NCBI GenBank assembly: GCA_035528415.1
Contig: DATKYQ010000075.1
Location: 27,356-91,355 of the forward strand
Direction of reading: 5' to 3'
DNA: 64,000 bases
Source of the DNA: DATKYQ01 sp035528415
GTDB lineage: Bacteria > Myxococcota > B64-G9
The notes below the pieces were generated by a model. The model had not been told where the DNA came from. It saw only the letters and a program-made list of their open reading frames with translations, and did not search any database. The translations under genes were made by a program, and so were the position numbers. Within the stretch, counting starts at the first letter, position 1, and each line of letters begins with the position of its first letter. Below are positions 35,727 to 44,786 of the stretch, in pieces.

Positions 35727-36193
35727 AGTTCTTCTTTGAGTTTCGAAACCAACACCATGCCGCGACTGTCTTCTCCCTCGATGTAAAGTCGGCGACTTGT
35801 ATCGTCAACGATCTCGAGGCTGACAGTCAGCCCACTGCCCGGGCGGGCCTTTGCAATGCGTTCGAACCACTCGACGACGCACACTCCGTCCCCATAGACA
35901 AGCTCGTCGTAACCTATTTCGGCGAGTTCATCAGAACTCATCAACCTGTAAAGATCCAGGTGGTGAACCGGCAGGCGACCCGGGTAGCTCTGGTAAATCA
36001 CGTAGGTGGGGCTGGTGACCGCAACCCGCTCGTCCACACCGGCTCCCAGCGCCAGCCCCTGCACCAGGCAGGTCTTTCCGGCCCCCAACTCGCCGGTCAG
36101 CCCAATCCAATCACCCGGCAGGCTCATCTTGCCCAACCGACGCCCTAACGCGCGGGTCTCCAAGGCCGAGTTAGTGAAAATCTCAAGGCTCAT
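35723..36193 (-). CDS. tsaE: tRNA threonylcarbamoyladenosine biosynthesis ATPase TsaE
   Basis: A 156-residue P-loop ATPase needed with TsaB and TsaD for t6A modification of tRNA. Walker A GELGAGKT at about 34-41, then TSPTYVIYQSY, HHLDLYRL and GYDELVYGDGVCVVEWFERI, all typical. Normal length. It overlaps the upstream NAD(P)H-hydrate repair gene by 11 bases; tsaE next to nnrDE is a common pairing. Confidence 0.94.
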   Translation of the reverse strand: MSLEIFTNSALETRALGRRLGKMSLPGDWIGLTGELGAGKTCLVQGLALGAGVDERVAVTSPTYVIYQSYPGRLPVHHLDLYRLMSSDELAEIGYDELVYGDGVCVVEWFERIAKARPGSGLTVSLEIVDDTSRRLYIEGEDSRGMVLVSKLKEEL

Positions 36194-37724
36194 CCACGTC
36201 CCGAATGGACTCGTATCCCAGCACTACTTCGCCCAGCATTTCGATGATGTCGCCTGCAATTAGAGCGTGCTGTCCCCTTTGCAACGCCACCCGGTCACCA
36301 GCCTGCCCATGTAGATAAGCCCCCAGACAGGCTGCATCCAGGGCCGAAAGCCCCTGGGCGACGAAGCCTGCGATGATCCCGGTCAAGACGTCGCCCGTGC
36401 CGCCCGATGCCATGCCTGGATTGCCCGTGGGAACCACGTAGGCCACACCACCGGGGTCGGCAACTATCGTTCCGGCACCTTTCAGCACCACCAGGCAGCC
36501 ATGTGCGTTAGCGAGTCGTCTGGCGGCGGCCAGCCTGTCGTTCTGCACCTCGGCCGTCGTCACCTCCAGCAGGCGGGCCATCTCTCCCGGGTGCGGCGTC
36601 AAGATACGCGGATATTCGCACTTCGCAATCAGATCCAGGTGCCCGACCAGATTGTTCAGGCCGTCGGCGTCGATCACCACGGGCAACTCTATCTCGGCGG
36701 CCACCCGGCGGGTAAAAACGGCCGTCTCTTCGGATGTTCCGATCCCGGGACCGATCGCCAGCGCCTGCTTGCCCGTGCACAGAGCGACCAGATCATCGAA
36801 TGCAGATGCCGCAGCGCCCATGTACTCGACCGCGCCTGTCACGACTCGATCGAGTACGGCGCCTTTGGCAGCCAGTGTCACAAGACCACACCCGGCGCGC
36901 ATGGCCGCCCGGCAACACAGCCCCGCTGCGCCGGGCTTGTAGGCCGAGCCTGCGACAACAACCAAGTGGCCGAACCTGCCCTTGTGGGCATCCGGCTCGC
37001 GGCGAGCCAGGTGACCGGCCATGTCATCGTCGGTCAGCAGCCAAGTCGCGGTATTGGCAGCGGGCCCGATTCCGGGCGGGATGCCGATATCCACCACGCT
37101 CACATCGCCCGCGAACTTCGCACCCGGAAAAACAACCTGGCCCGGCTTGGGATGGCCGAAGGTAACGGTCTGCGTGGCCCGCACCGCCGTGCCCATCACC
37201 CGGCCGCTGTCCCCGGATATACCCGAGGGCATGTCGACTGCCACCACTGGCACGCCCGAGGCGTTGATTGCCTCGATCACCCGCGCGAAGAAGCCGCGCA
37301 CTTCCTTGGAAAGCCCGGTGCCCAGGATGGCGTCCAGGATGACGTCGTATTCATCAAGCCGCACGGCAGACAACGACTCGGCATCGGTGACCGGCCGCAC
37401 TGCCTGCCCCAGCCTCTCGAGGATGCCCAGGTTCAAGGCCGCGTCCCCGCAGAGGCTTCCGGGTTCGGCCAGCAGAAAGACGTCGACCTCGCGGCCGGAT
37501 AGCGAAAGATGCCGGGCGGCCACCAGGCCATCGCCCCCGTTGTTGCCCTTGCCGCATATGATCGCAACCTTGCCCGGCCCGTCTTGCGGCAAAAGACTCT
37601 CCACCGCATCGGCGCAGCCGCGGCCGGCCACCTCCATCAGCACCGGCCCGGGGATGCCTATTTCCGATATCGCTATTCGGTCGAGTTCACGCATCTCGGC
37701 GGCATTGAAAAGCGCAATGGCCAT
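36183..37724 (-). CDS. nnr: Bifunctional NAD(P)H-hydrate epimerase / ADP-dependent dehydratase
   Basis: A 513-residue repair enzyme for hydrated NAD(P)H. The N-terminal YjeF-N epimerase half covers about 1-215 (GKGNNGGDGLVAARHL, DAILGTGLSKEV, DMPSGISGDSG). The C-terminal ribokinase-like dehydratase half covers about 225-505 (HKGRFGHLVVVAGSAYKPGAA, DADGLNNL, LTPHPGEMARL, GNPGMASGGTGDVLTGIIAGF). Full length, both active sites intact. Start 37724. Downstream of pdxJ and upstream of tsaE in one minus-strand operon. Confidence 0.95.
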   Translation of the reverse strand: MAIALFNAAEMRELDRIAISEIGIPGPVLMEVAGRGCADAVESLLPQDGPGKVAIICGKGNNGGDGLVAARHLSLSGREVDVFLLAEPGSLCGDAALNLGILERLGQAVRPVTDAESLSAVRLDEYDVILDAILGTGLSKEVRGFFARVIEAINASGVPVVAVDMPSGISGDSGRVMGTAVRATQTVTFGHPKPGQVVFPGAKFAGDVSVVDIGIPPGIGPAANTATWLLTDDDMAGHLARREPDAHKGRFGHLVVVAGSAYKPGAAGLCCRAAMRAGCGLVTLAAKGAVLDRVVTGAVEYMGAAASAFDDLVALCTGKQALAIGPGIGTSEETAVFTRRVAAEIELPVVIDADGLNNLVGHLDLIAKCEYPRILTPHPGEMARLLEVTTAEVQNDRLAAARRLANAHGCLVVLKGAGTIVADPGGVAYVVPTGNPGMASGGTGDVLTGIIAGFVAQGLSALDAACLGAYLHGQAGDRVALQRGQHALIAGDIIEMLGEVVLGYESIRDVDEP

Positions 37725-37735
37725 TAGTCCAATCC

Positions 37736-38467
37736 CTAGGCGCGCGCCGCGGCTATCGCCCGTTTCATCTCGCGCACAGCCTGCTCGATGCCAATGAAGA
37801 TCGCGTGGGAGATGATACTGTGGCCGATGTTGAACTCGGTTATCTCCAGGATTGAGGCCACCGCGGCGACGTTTTGCAGGTTGAGGCCATGGCCTCCGTA
37901 GACGGCCAGGCCGATCTTGGCGCAGGTCTTGGCCCCGTCAACCAGGCGCTCAAGTTCTTTCTCTTGTATCTGGCGGCTGCGCGCATCGCAGTAAGCGCCC
38001 GTATGCAGCTCGACGGCGTCGGCGCCTACCTTATGAGCGGCCCTGATCTGATCGATGTCCGGGTCGATGAACAGGCTGACCTTGATGTCCCCGTCCTTGA
38101 GAAAACGCACCTGCTCCTTGATCGAGTCGCGGCCCATGGCAACGTCCAAGCCGCCCTCGGTGGTCAGTTCCTCGCGCTTCTCGGGAACCAGGGTGACCAT
38201 GTCAGGCTTGAACTCATAGGCCACTTTGGCCATCTCCTTGATAGCGGCCATCTCCAAATTCAGGCGCGTCTGCACCGTCTGGCGCAGTATTCTCAGATCG
38301 CGCTCCTGGATGTGGCGCCGATCTTCCCGAAGGTGAATGGTTATCTGGTCGGCGCCGCCCAGTTCGGAAAGTGCCGCGGCCGTCACCGGATCGGGGTAGC
38401 GCGTCCCGCGCGCCTGCCGCAGAGTAGCCACGTGATCTACGTTAATTCCAAGTGTGAATTCGTTCAT
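37736..38467 (-). CDS. pdxJ: Pyridoxine 5'-phosphate synthase
   Basis: A 243-residue TIM-barrel enzyme condensing 1-deoxyxylulose 5-phosphate with 3-amino-2-oxopropyl phosphate to make vitamin B6 phosphate. Motifs: LGINVDHVATLRQARGT, ITIHLREDRRHI, TLVPEKREELTTEGGLD, ELHTGAYC, GHGLNLQNV and FNIGHSIISHAI. GGAGG lies six bases before the ATG, which shares its A with the glmM stop (TGATG), so translation is coupled. Confidence 0.97.
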   Translation of the reverse strand: MNEFTLGINVDHVATLRQARGTRYPDPVTAAALSELGGADQITIHLREDRRHIQERDLRILRQTVQTRLNLEMAAIKEMAKVAYEFKPDMVTLVPEKREELTTEGGLDVAMGRDSIKEQVRFLKDGDIKVSLFIDPDIDQIRAAHKVGADAVELHTGAYCDARSRQIQEKELERLVDGAKTCAKIGLAVYGGHGLNLQNVAAVASILEITEFNIGHSIISHAIFIGIEQAVREMKRAIAAARA

Positions 38468-39822
38468 CAGCGTCCTCCAGACTGAGCGCCGAACGCATCG
38501 GCTATCTCGCCGGCATATGTCTTGATCTTATTGATCTCCGGACCCTCGAGCATTACGCGCACCTTTTTCTCCGTCCCCGAGTAGCGCACCAGCACCCGGC
38601 CCTTCTTACCCAGGGCTCGTTCGACCTTGGTAATCGCCCGGGTGACCTTGGGCAACGACTCGATGGGTTTCTTCTCAGAAACTACACGGTTGACGATCAC
38701 CTGCGGCACCGGCTGCATCACCCGGGCCAGCTCAGAGAGAGGGCGGCACTCGCGCAGCATGACCGTAAGCATCATCAACGCGGCCACGACTCCGTCGCCG
38801 GTGGTGGCGTGATCGAGGAAGATCAGGTGGCCCGACTGCTCGCCGCCCAGGTTGTAGCCGCCGCGACGCATGCGCTCGACCACGTAACGATCCCCCACCG
38901 GGGTGCGCACGAGATTGATGCCCAGACCGGATAAAGTCCGCTCAAGCCCCAGGTTGCTCATCACCGTGGCAACCACCGTTTTCTTGGCCAGCAGCTTTTT
39001 AGACAGCAAGTGTCTGGCCGAGATGGCCAGCATGTGATCACCGTCCAGAAGCTCGCCGTTTTCCGCGGCGATCACCACCCGGTCGGCGTCGCCGTCCAAG
39101 GCGATCCCGAGTTGGGCCTTGTGTTTCTTGACCGCCTGGCACATACCCTCAGGGTGCAGCGAGCCGCAGCGCCGGTTGATGTTGCGACCGTCCGGCTTGA
39201 CTCCCATGCTGACCACCTTGGCGCCCAGCTCCTCAAAGACTGCCGGGGCCACGCGGTAGGCGGCCCCGTTGGCGCAATCGACCACGATCTTGATGCCGGC
39301 CAGTGTCAGCTCGGGAGGAAAGACATGCTTGAGCGAGACAACGTACCGCCCGACGGCGTCGTCGATGCGAAAGGCCTTGCCGACCGACTGGGCGGTCGGG
39401 CGCAGGTGGTCGATGTCTCCGCCGGACATCAGACGTTCGATGCGTTCTTCCTCTTGATCGGGCAGCTTGTAACCGCTGGAGGCGAAGATCTTGATGCCGT
39501 TGTCCTGAAAAGGATTGTGCGAGGCCGAGATGACCACCCCCGCGTCGGCGCGCATGGTGCTGGTAAGCAAGGCGATGCCCGGCGTGGATAAAGGACCCAC
39601 AAGCAAAACGTCCACGCCCATCGAGCAGACTCCCGAGGCCATGGCGGTCTCGAGCATGTAACCCGACAGGCGAGTATCCTTGCCAATCAGCACCCGGTGG
39701 CGGCGCTTCCCATTGCTGCAGATGTGGGCCACCGCCCGCCCGAGTTGCATGGCGATTTCGGAAGTCATCGGGTGGACGTTGGCCACGCCGCGGATCCCGT
39801 CTGTTCCAAAGAGCTTACGCAT
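38467..39822 (-). CDS. glmM: Phosphoglucosamine mutase
   Basis: A 451-residue enzyme interconverting glucosamine 6- and 1-phosphate for UDP-GlcNAc, peptidoglycan and LPS. The start at 39822 gives MRKLFGTDGIRGVAN. The catalytic phosphoserine loop is VVISASHNPFQDNGIKIF; metal loop DGDADR; sugar loop GGEQSGH; phosphate-binding RYSGTEKKVRVMLEG. GGGGA precedes the ATG. The folP-glmM order (often ftsH-folP-glmM) is common in bacteria; here ftsH lies elsewhere in the window. Confidence 0.96.
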   Translation of the reverse strand: MRKLFGTDGIRGVANVHPMTSEIAMQLGRAVAHICSNGKRRHRVLIGKDTRLSGYMLETAMASGVCSMGVDVLLVGPLSTPGIALLTSTMRADAGVVISASHNPFQDNGIKIFASSGYKLPDQEEERIERLMSGGDIDHLRPTAQSVGKAFRIDDAVGRYVVSLKHVFPPELTLAGIKIVVDCANGAAYRVAPAVFEELGAKVVSMGVKPDGRNINRRCGSLHPEGMCQAVKKHKAQLGIALDGDADRVVIAAENGELLDGDHMLAISARHLLSKKLLAKKTVVATVMSNLGLERTLSGLGINLVRTPVGDRYVVERMRRGGYNLGGEQSGHLIFLDHATTGDGVVAALMMLTVMLRECRPLSELARVMQPVPQVIVNRVVSEKKPIESLPKVTRAITKVERALGKKGRVLVRYSGTEKKVRVMLEGPEINKIKTYAGEIADAFGAQSGGR

Positions 39823-39838
39823 GCATTTCCCCGTCCTC

Positions 39839-40732
39839 TCACCCGCCCGAGGGCGGGAGGCTCTCGCGATATATGGCGTGGGCCACAGCCGCCACCTGGC
39901 GCATAGGCCCGACATCGTGCACCCTCAGGATGTGCGCACCGGCAAGCACCGCCGCAGCCACTGCCGCCGCGGTGCCTAAAAGGCGCCGGCCTTCCTCGAC
40001 ATCCAGCACCTTGCCGATAAAGGCCTTACGCGAGGCCCCGACCAGGATCGGCCTGTCCAGCGAGCGCAGCTCACCCAAGCGCTTGAGGATCATCAGGTTG
40101 TGCTCAGCGGTCTTGCCAAAGCCAATGCCGGGGTCGATTATCAGTGTCTGCTCTGGAATGCCGGCCCGGCGGGCGCGCTCAAGCGCCTCTTCCAAAAATG
40201 CGCGGATCTCGCCCATCAGATCGCGGTAGATGATCGGCCCCGACTGCATCGTCTTCGGGGCGCCGCGCATGTGCATGACCACCAGCGGCACACCACTTTT
40301 GGCCACCAGTTCGCCCATGGCCGGATCAAAGCGCAAGGCGCTCACATCGTTCACCATGGCGGCCCCGGCTTCGATTGCGGCCCGGGCTACTGTGCTCTTG
40401 GTCGTGTCGATCGATATAGGCACGCTGGCGTATTTAGCCACGATTTCGATCACCGGCACGACGCGTTCGATTTCATCAACGGCCGGTACGGCCTCCGAGC
40501 CCGGGCGGGTCGACTCGCCACCGATGTCGAGGATATCGGCGCCCTGCTCGATCATGGCTAAAGCCTGCTCGACGGCCTTGTCGCGATCGAAGAATCGCCC
40601 GCCGTCCGAGAACGAGTCGGGAGTGACGTTTAGCACGCCCATGATGTAGGGACGCTCGCCGAAGCGCATCACCAGGTTGCCCGCGCGAATGGGCGCAAGC
40701 GGGCGGGCAGAGAAAGTGCCGGGCTCATTCAT
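39839..40732 (-). CDS. folP: Dihydropteroate synthase
   Basis: A 297-residue TIM-barrel enzyme joining p-aminobenzoate to the pterin pyrophosphate in folate synthesis. Signatures: IMGVLNVTPDSFSDGG, DIGGESTRPGSEAV, SIDTTKSTVARAAI, VNDVSALRFD, VVMHMRGAPKTMQ, DPGIGFGKTAEHNLMIL and VGASRKAFIG. The ATG at 40732 is preferred; a TTG at 40744 is in frame. Sixteen bases separate it from glmM. Confidence 0.96.
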   Translation of the reverse strand: MNEPGTFSARPLAPIRAGNLVMRFGERPYIMGVLNVTPDSFSDGGRFFDRDKAVEQALAMIEQGADILDIGGESTRPGSEAVPAVDEIERVVPVIEIVAKYASVPISIDTTKSTVARAAIEAGAAMVNDVSALRFDPAMGELVAKSGVPLVVMHMRGAPKTMQSGPIIYRDLMGEIRAFLEEALERARRAGIPEQTLIIDPGIGFGKTAEHNLMILKRLGELRSLDRPILVGASRKAFIGKVLDVEEGRRLLGTAAAVAAAVLAGAHILRVHDVGPMRQVAAVAHAIYRESLPPSGG

Positions 40733-40804
40733 GGGATAAATCAATGCACTAAATTTGCCGTGACTGTCAACAACGTTCTCCCGGTGCCCCGGCGTTCGGA
40801 TCGC

Positions 40805-41638
40805 TTATCTACCGGCCTGCAGACAACGCACGTAGTTGAGATTTGTCTTGAAGTCGTAGATCACGATGCCGCTTTTGAAAAAGGCTATCCACGCGAACTT
40901 CTCGGAATGAGCGTAGACGTCTGAAGACCAATAGCGCCCGCCGTCCTTGCCAAATATCGACGAGCAGACTTTACTCTCTTCGCACTTATTGCAGTTGCCG
41001 TATTTCTCTTGCTGTACATCGGAGTTACATCCTCCCAGCAGCGAGACAATTTCCTCCCTGACGGGCAGGCGAAATCCCTTGGGACATGCCTTGAGAGCCT
41101 CTTTCCAGGTCATCTCCATGGCCTGTCCCTCGCAAACGGAACCGGTGCGGCTCTGCCCCAGAGGACAGCGCAGCCAGAATAGTTTCTTGCCGGGCTGCTT
41201 AATCTTCACGATCTTCACCGGCCGGTTTTCCTTCTTGGGTGCCGGCTTTTCCCCCTCTTCCCCGGTCGGCTGCTTCTCGTTCTCGGCCGCCAGCCTATCG
41301 GCTTCTTTTCTTGCCTGGATGATCAACTTTTCCTCGGCGGCTCGCTTCTCGGACTCTATCCGAGCGCGCCTTTGCCGCTCTGCCGAAGCAATCGCCGCAA
41401 GCTGCTTCCAGCCTTCTTCCTCGCATGCCCCTTCCGGTTGCTGTTTCAGGTAAACCTGCCAGCCCTGCTTGCTTTTCGCCTGCCTGGCAACCCGGCACGC
41501 TTCCGCATCGAGCGCGCTTGGACGCCAAAGCGCCAGGTACCATGCCGCGGCCCCCCCGGCTATTGCGACCAGCACCACCACCACGACCAATAGCGGCCAC
41601 TTCCCGGGCCTTCTGACGGATTTGCTGGCAATAACCAT
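40805..41638 (-). CDS. Membrane-anchored Lcl/DUF1566-type domain protein
   Basis: A 277-residue protein with one N-terminal membrane segment (WPLLVVVVVLVAIAGGAAAWYLAL), then a charged coiled-coil linker with many A/E/R/K (about 85-140). The C-terminal domain (about 150-275) carries the DUF1566/Lcl pattern: MTWKEALKACPKGFRLPVREEIVSLLGGC, GRYWSSDVYAHSEKFAWIAFFKSGIVIYDF, YVRCLQ. The CNSD and CNKCEESKVC cysteines probably form disulfides outside the cytoplasm. AGAGG precedes the ATG at 41638. Such domains occur in fimbrial and adhesive proteins; the ligand here is unknown. Confidence 0.8.
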   Translation of the reverse strand: MVIASKSVRRPGKWPLLVVVVVLVAIAGGAAAWYLALWRPSALDAEACRVARQAKSKQGWQVYLKQQPEGACEEEGWKQLAAIASAERQRRARIESEKRAAEEKLIIQARKEADRLAAENEKQPTGEEGEKPAPKKENRPVKIVKIKQPGKKLFWLRCPLGQSRTGSVCEGQAMEMTWKEALKACPKGFRLPVREEIVSLLGGCNSDVQQEKYGNCNKCEESKVCSSIFGKDGGRYWSSDVYAHSEKFAWIAFFKSGIVIYDFKTNLNYVRCLQAGR

Positions 41639-41716
41639 CTTGAACACCTCTGACTGTTTTCTCTTTCGCGTCGATTGTAGTCACGGAATCGGTCCGCCAG
41701 CAACAAGTAGACCTGC

Positions 41717-41745
41717 TTGACAGGAGGTGCTCCATCGGCTAGAGC
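41717..41745 (+). promoter_or_regulatory. Possible sigma70 promoter for the argF operon
   Basis: A consensus TTGACA is followed after 17 bases by TAGAGC, about 45 bases before the first ATG of the four-gene plus-strand operon. The -35 is perfect and the -10 weak. Confidence 0.4.
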
Positions 41746-41790
41746 TTCAAGCGATATTCACAAACATTCTACAGACCGGAGGTTGTGAAA

Positions 41791-43107
41791 ATGGACAAGA
41801 AAAAGGTCATTATCATGGGCGCGGCTGGGCGTGATTTTCACAACTTCAACACTGTGTTTCGCGACAATGAGAGCTACGAAGTGGTTGCTTTCACCGCCAC
41901 CCAAATCCCCAAGATCGGCGGCCGGACCTACCCGGCCATCCTGGCAGGCAAACTCTACCCCGGGGGAATCCCGATTTTCGCCGAGGAACAGCTCGACGAG
42001 CTGATCCGCGAGCACTCGGTCGACCAGGTGGTCTTCGCCTATAGCGATGTGCCCCACCAGGTCGTCATGCACAAGGGCTCACAGGTCCTCGCGGCCGGTC
42101 CCGATTTTATCATGCAAGGACCCAAGGCTACCTGTATCGAGTCGAAAAAGCCGCTGCTTGCCATCTGTGCGGTCAGGACCGGCGTGGGCAAGAGCCAGAC
42201 CACGCGCTATGCCATCGCCGCATTGCACGAGTTGGGCAAGAAGGTGGTCGCCATCAGGCACCCGATGCCCTACGGCGACCTGGCCAAGCAGGTGAGCCAG
42301 CGCTTTGCCACCATGGAGGACATGGTTCGCCATGAGTGCACCATCGAGGAGCGCGAAGAGTACGAGCCGCACATCAAGAGCGGCGCCGTGGTCTACGCCG
42401 GCGTCGATTACGGCAAGATCCTCGAACAGGCCGAGCAGGAAGCCGACGTCATCGTCTGGGACGGCGGCAACAACGACCTGCCGTTCTACAAGCCCGATCT
42501 GCACGTCGTGCTGGTCGATCCGCACCGGGCGGGAAACGAGTTGAGTTACCACCCGGGCGAGGCCAATCTGCGCATGGCCGACGTCGCCGTCATCGCCAAG
42601 GTCGACTCGGCCAAGCCCGAGTGGGTGGACGAGACCGAAAAGAACATCCGCTCGATCAACCCCGGCGCCGTGGTTGTCAAATGCGCTTCGCCCATCACCG
42701 TCGAGGATCCGGCCGCGGTAGCCGGCAAGCGCGTGCTGGTGGTCGAGGACGGCCCCACCCTGACGCACGGCGAAATGCGTTACGGAGCCGGTACGCTCGC
42801 GGCCAAGCAGGCCGGGGCCGCGGAGATTGTCGATCCACACTCCGCCGCCGTCGGCACTATTCGGGCTGCCTTCGAGAAGTATCCCCACGTCGGGGCGCTA
42901 TTGCCCGCCATGGGTTACCACGACCAGCAGCTTCGCGATCTCGAAAAGACCATCGCCGACGTCGACTGCGACCTGGTGCTGATCGGCACCCCGATCGATC
43001 TGCGTCAGGTGATCAAGATCGACAAGCCGGCCATGCGGGTCTATTACGATCTGGCCGACCAGGGCGAGCCTACCCTGGCTAACCTTATCAAGAAGAAGTT
43101 CGCATGA
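41791..43107 (+). CDS. GTPase of the cyclic 2,3-diphosphoglycerate synthase type (COG2403-like)
   Basis: A 438-residue protein. The N-terminal Rossmann-like part reads KKVIIMGAAGRDFHNFN; a P-loop ICAVRTGVGKSQTTR follows at about 125-140, then VIWDGGNNDLPFYKPD, VLVDPHRAGNE, and IAKVDSAKPEWVD. The pattern matches proteins annotated as cyclic 2,3-diphosphoglycerate synthetase-like GTPases, which in many bacteria lie beside argF. The true reaction is not established in most of these bacteria. CGGAGG sits eight bases before the ATG. It is followed after ten bases by argF. Confidence 0.85.
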   Translation: MDKKKVIIMGAAGRDFHNFNTVFRDNESYEVVAFTATQIPKIGGRTYPAILAGKLYPGGIPIFAEEQLDELIREHSVDQVVFAYSDVPHQVVMHKGSQVLAAGPDFIMQGPKATCIESKKPLLAICAVRTGVGKSQTTRYAIAALHELGKKVVAIRHPMPYGDLAKQVSQRFATMEDMVRHECTIEEREEYEPHIKSGAVVYAGVDYGKILEQAEQEADVIVWDGGNNDLPFYKPDLHVVLVDPHRAGNELSYHPGEANLRMADVAVIAKVDSAKPEWVDETEKNIRSINPGAVVVKCASPITVEDPAAVAGKRVLVVEDGPTLTHGEMRYGAGTLAAKQAGAAEIVDPHSAAVGTIRAAFEKYPHVGALLPAMGYHDQQLRDLEKTIADVDCDLVLIGTPIDLRQVIKIDKPAMRVYYDLADQGEPTLANLIKKKFA

Positions 43108-43117
43108 GGAGAATGAT

Positions 43118-44050
43118 ATGACCGTCTCGCTGCTGGGCAGACACCTGGTATCGCTCGCGGATTTCACATCGGAGGAGATCCTGCAGATATTGGACAGTGC
43201 AGCCTCGCTCAAGCTGCGTCACTACCAGAAGGACGATTTCCGGCCGCTTGCGGGAAAGACCCTGGCTATGGTGTTCCAGAAACCCTCGCTGCGAACCCGT
43301 ATGTCGTTCGAGGCCGGTATGCATCGTTACGGCGGACACGCGATCTACCTCGGTCCCGAAGACATCAAGCTAGGCAAGCGCGAATCCACAGCCGACATCG
43401 CCCGCAACCTGTCGCGTTTCGCAGCAGGCATCATGGCCCGGGTGTTCGATCACCGCGACATCGTCGAACTGGCCGCAAACGCCTCTGTGCCCGTGATAAA
43501 CGGGCTATCCGACAAACTGCACCCCTGCCAGATCCTGGCCGATCTGCAGACTATGCGAGAGAAAAAGGGACCTCTGGCCGGGCTGAAGATGGCCTTTTTG
43601 GGCGACGGCAACAACGTGGCCCATAGCCTGCTCTTCGGCTGCGCCAAGGTAGGCATGCACCTGCGCCTGGCGGTACCCGCGGGATATGATCCCGACCCGG
43701 AGATTCTCTCGACCGCCCGAAATGTCGCATCCGGCACGGGCTCGAAACTGTCCGTCACTCACAACCTGGCCGAGGCCCTTGAAGGGGTCGACGCGGTCTA
43801 CACCGACGTCTGGGCCAGTATGGGCCAGGAGAGCGAGAAGAAAAAGCGCGAGCAGGTCATGCGCCCTTACCAGTTAAACGCGGGGGCACTGGCTATGGCC
43901 AAACCCGACGCTATTGTGCTACACTGTCTGCCGGCCCACAGGGGAGATGAAATCACCGACGAGGTCATCGACGGTCCGCAGTCGGCCGTCTTCGACCAGG
44001 CCGAGAACCGACTCCACGCCCAGATGGGATTTCTGATCCAGGCGATTTGA
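43118..44050 (+). CDS. argF: Ornithine carbamoyltransferase
   Basis: A 310-residue enzyme making citrulline from ornithine and carbamoyl phosphate. Carbamoyl-phosphate loop FQKPSLRTRMSFE (the usual STRTR reads SLRTR), FDHRDIVELA, HPCQILADLQT, FLGDGNNVAHSLL, YTDVWASMGQE (ornithine-binding region) and HCLPAHRGDEIT with the catalytic Cys. Normal length; RBS AGGAGA. Downstream of the GTPase and upstream of fabG. Confidence 0.94.
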   Translation: MTVSLLGRHLVSLADFTSEEILQILDSAASLKLRHYQKDDFRPLAGKTLAMVFQKPSLRTRMSFEAGMHRYGGHAIYLGPEDIKLGKRESTADIARNLSRFAAGIMARVFDHRDIVELAANASVPVINGLSDKLHPCQILADLQTMREKKGPLAGLKMAFLGDGNNVAHSLLFGCAKVGMHLRLAVPAGYDPDPEILSTARNVASGTGSKLSVTHNLAEALEGVDAVYTDVWASMGQESEKKKREQVMRPYQLNAGALAMAKPDAIVLHCLPAHRGDEITDEVIDGPQSAVFDQAENRLHAQMGFLIQAI

Positions 44051-44057
44051 GGCACGC

Positions 44058-44786
44058 ATGAAACACCAGGCCATAGTAACCGGGGCAAGCCGTGGGATAG
44101 GCAAAGCCATCGCCGAGGCTTTAGCGCGTGATGGACACCGCCTGGTACTGAACTACCTGAGTCGTGACGATGCGGCCGCTGCGGTCGCTACGGAAATCCG
44201 CGCCGCGGGCGGCGAGTGCGAGATTCTCAAGTTCGACGTCTCGGATGCCGAAATCGCAAGCAGCGCCGTTAAAAGCTACATCAAGCAGCACGGCCCGATC
44301 GACATCGTGATCAACAACGCCGGCGTCACCCGCGACATGCTGTTTCCCGCCATGAAGCTCGAGAGTTTTCGCAAGGTTATCGACACGACCTTAATGGGTT
44401 TCTACGCCGTCACCAAGCCCTGTATCCTGGGCATGCTCAAGCAGAACTGGGGCCGTGTTATCAACATCTCCTCGCTGGCCGCGCTTACGCCCAACCCAGG
44501 CCAGGTCAACTACTCGGCCGCCAAGGCCGGGCTGATCGGCGCCACGCGCTCGCTGTCCGCCGAGCTTTGCGCCCGCGGTATTCTGGTAAACGCCGTGGCG
44601 CCCGGCTTCATCGAGACAGATATGCTGGCGGCAACCAAGGTCGACCGAGCTGACCTCGTCAAGCTCATTCCCCAGGGCCGGGTGGGTAGGCCGGAAGAAG
44701 TAGCCGAGTTGGTTTCCTTCCTGGCGAGCGACCGGGCCAGCTACGTGTCCGGCCAGGTGATCGGGATAAACGGGGGCATGCTTTGA
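44058..44786 (+). CDS. fabG: 3-oxoacyl-ACP reductase, SDR family
   Basis: A 242-residue short-chain dehydrogenase reducing beta-ketoacyl-ACP. The NADPH loop is GASRGIGKAIAEAL; INNAGVTRD; catalytic Ser in INISSLAAL and YxxxK in NYSAAKAGLIG; substrate-side VAPGFIETDM; C-terminus SGQVIGINGGML. Typical of FabG. The next gene, a phosphopantetheinyl transferase, overlaps its stop, which suggests joint work on an acyl carrier protein. A specialised fatty acid or polyketide role cannot be told from housekeeping here. Confidence 0.9.
   Translation: MKHQAIVTGASRGIGKAIAEALARDGHRLVLNYLSRDDAAAAVATEIRAAGGECEILKFDVSDAEIASSAVKSYIKQHGPIDIVINNAGVTRDMLFPAMKLESFRKVIDTTLMGFYAVTKPCILGMLKQNWGRVINISSLAALTPNPGQVNYSAAKAGLIGATRSLSAELCARGILVNAVAPGFIETDMLAATKVDRADLVKLIPQGRVGRPEEVAELVSFLASDRASYVSGQVIGINGGML

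Noticed and set aside
36501..37502. 333-codon plus-strand frame
   Set aside because: Antisense to the intact NAD(P)H-hydrate repair gene; histidine- and arginine-rich shadow composition.
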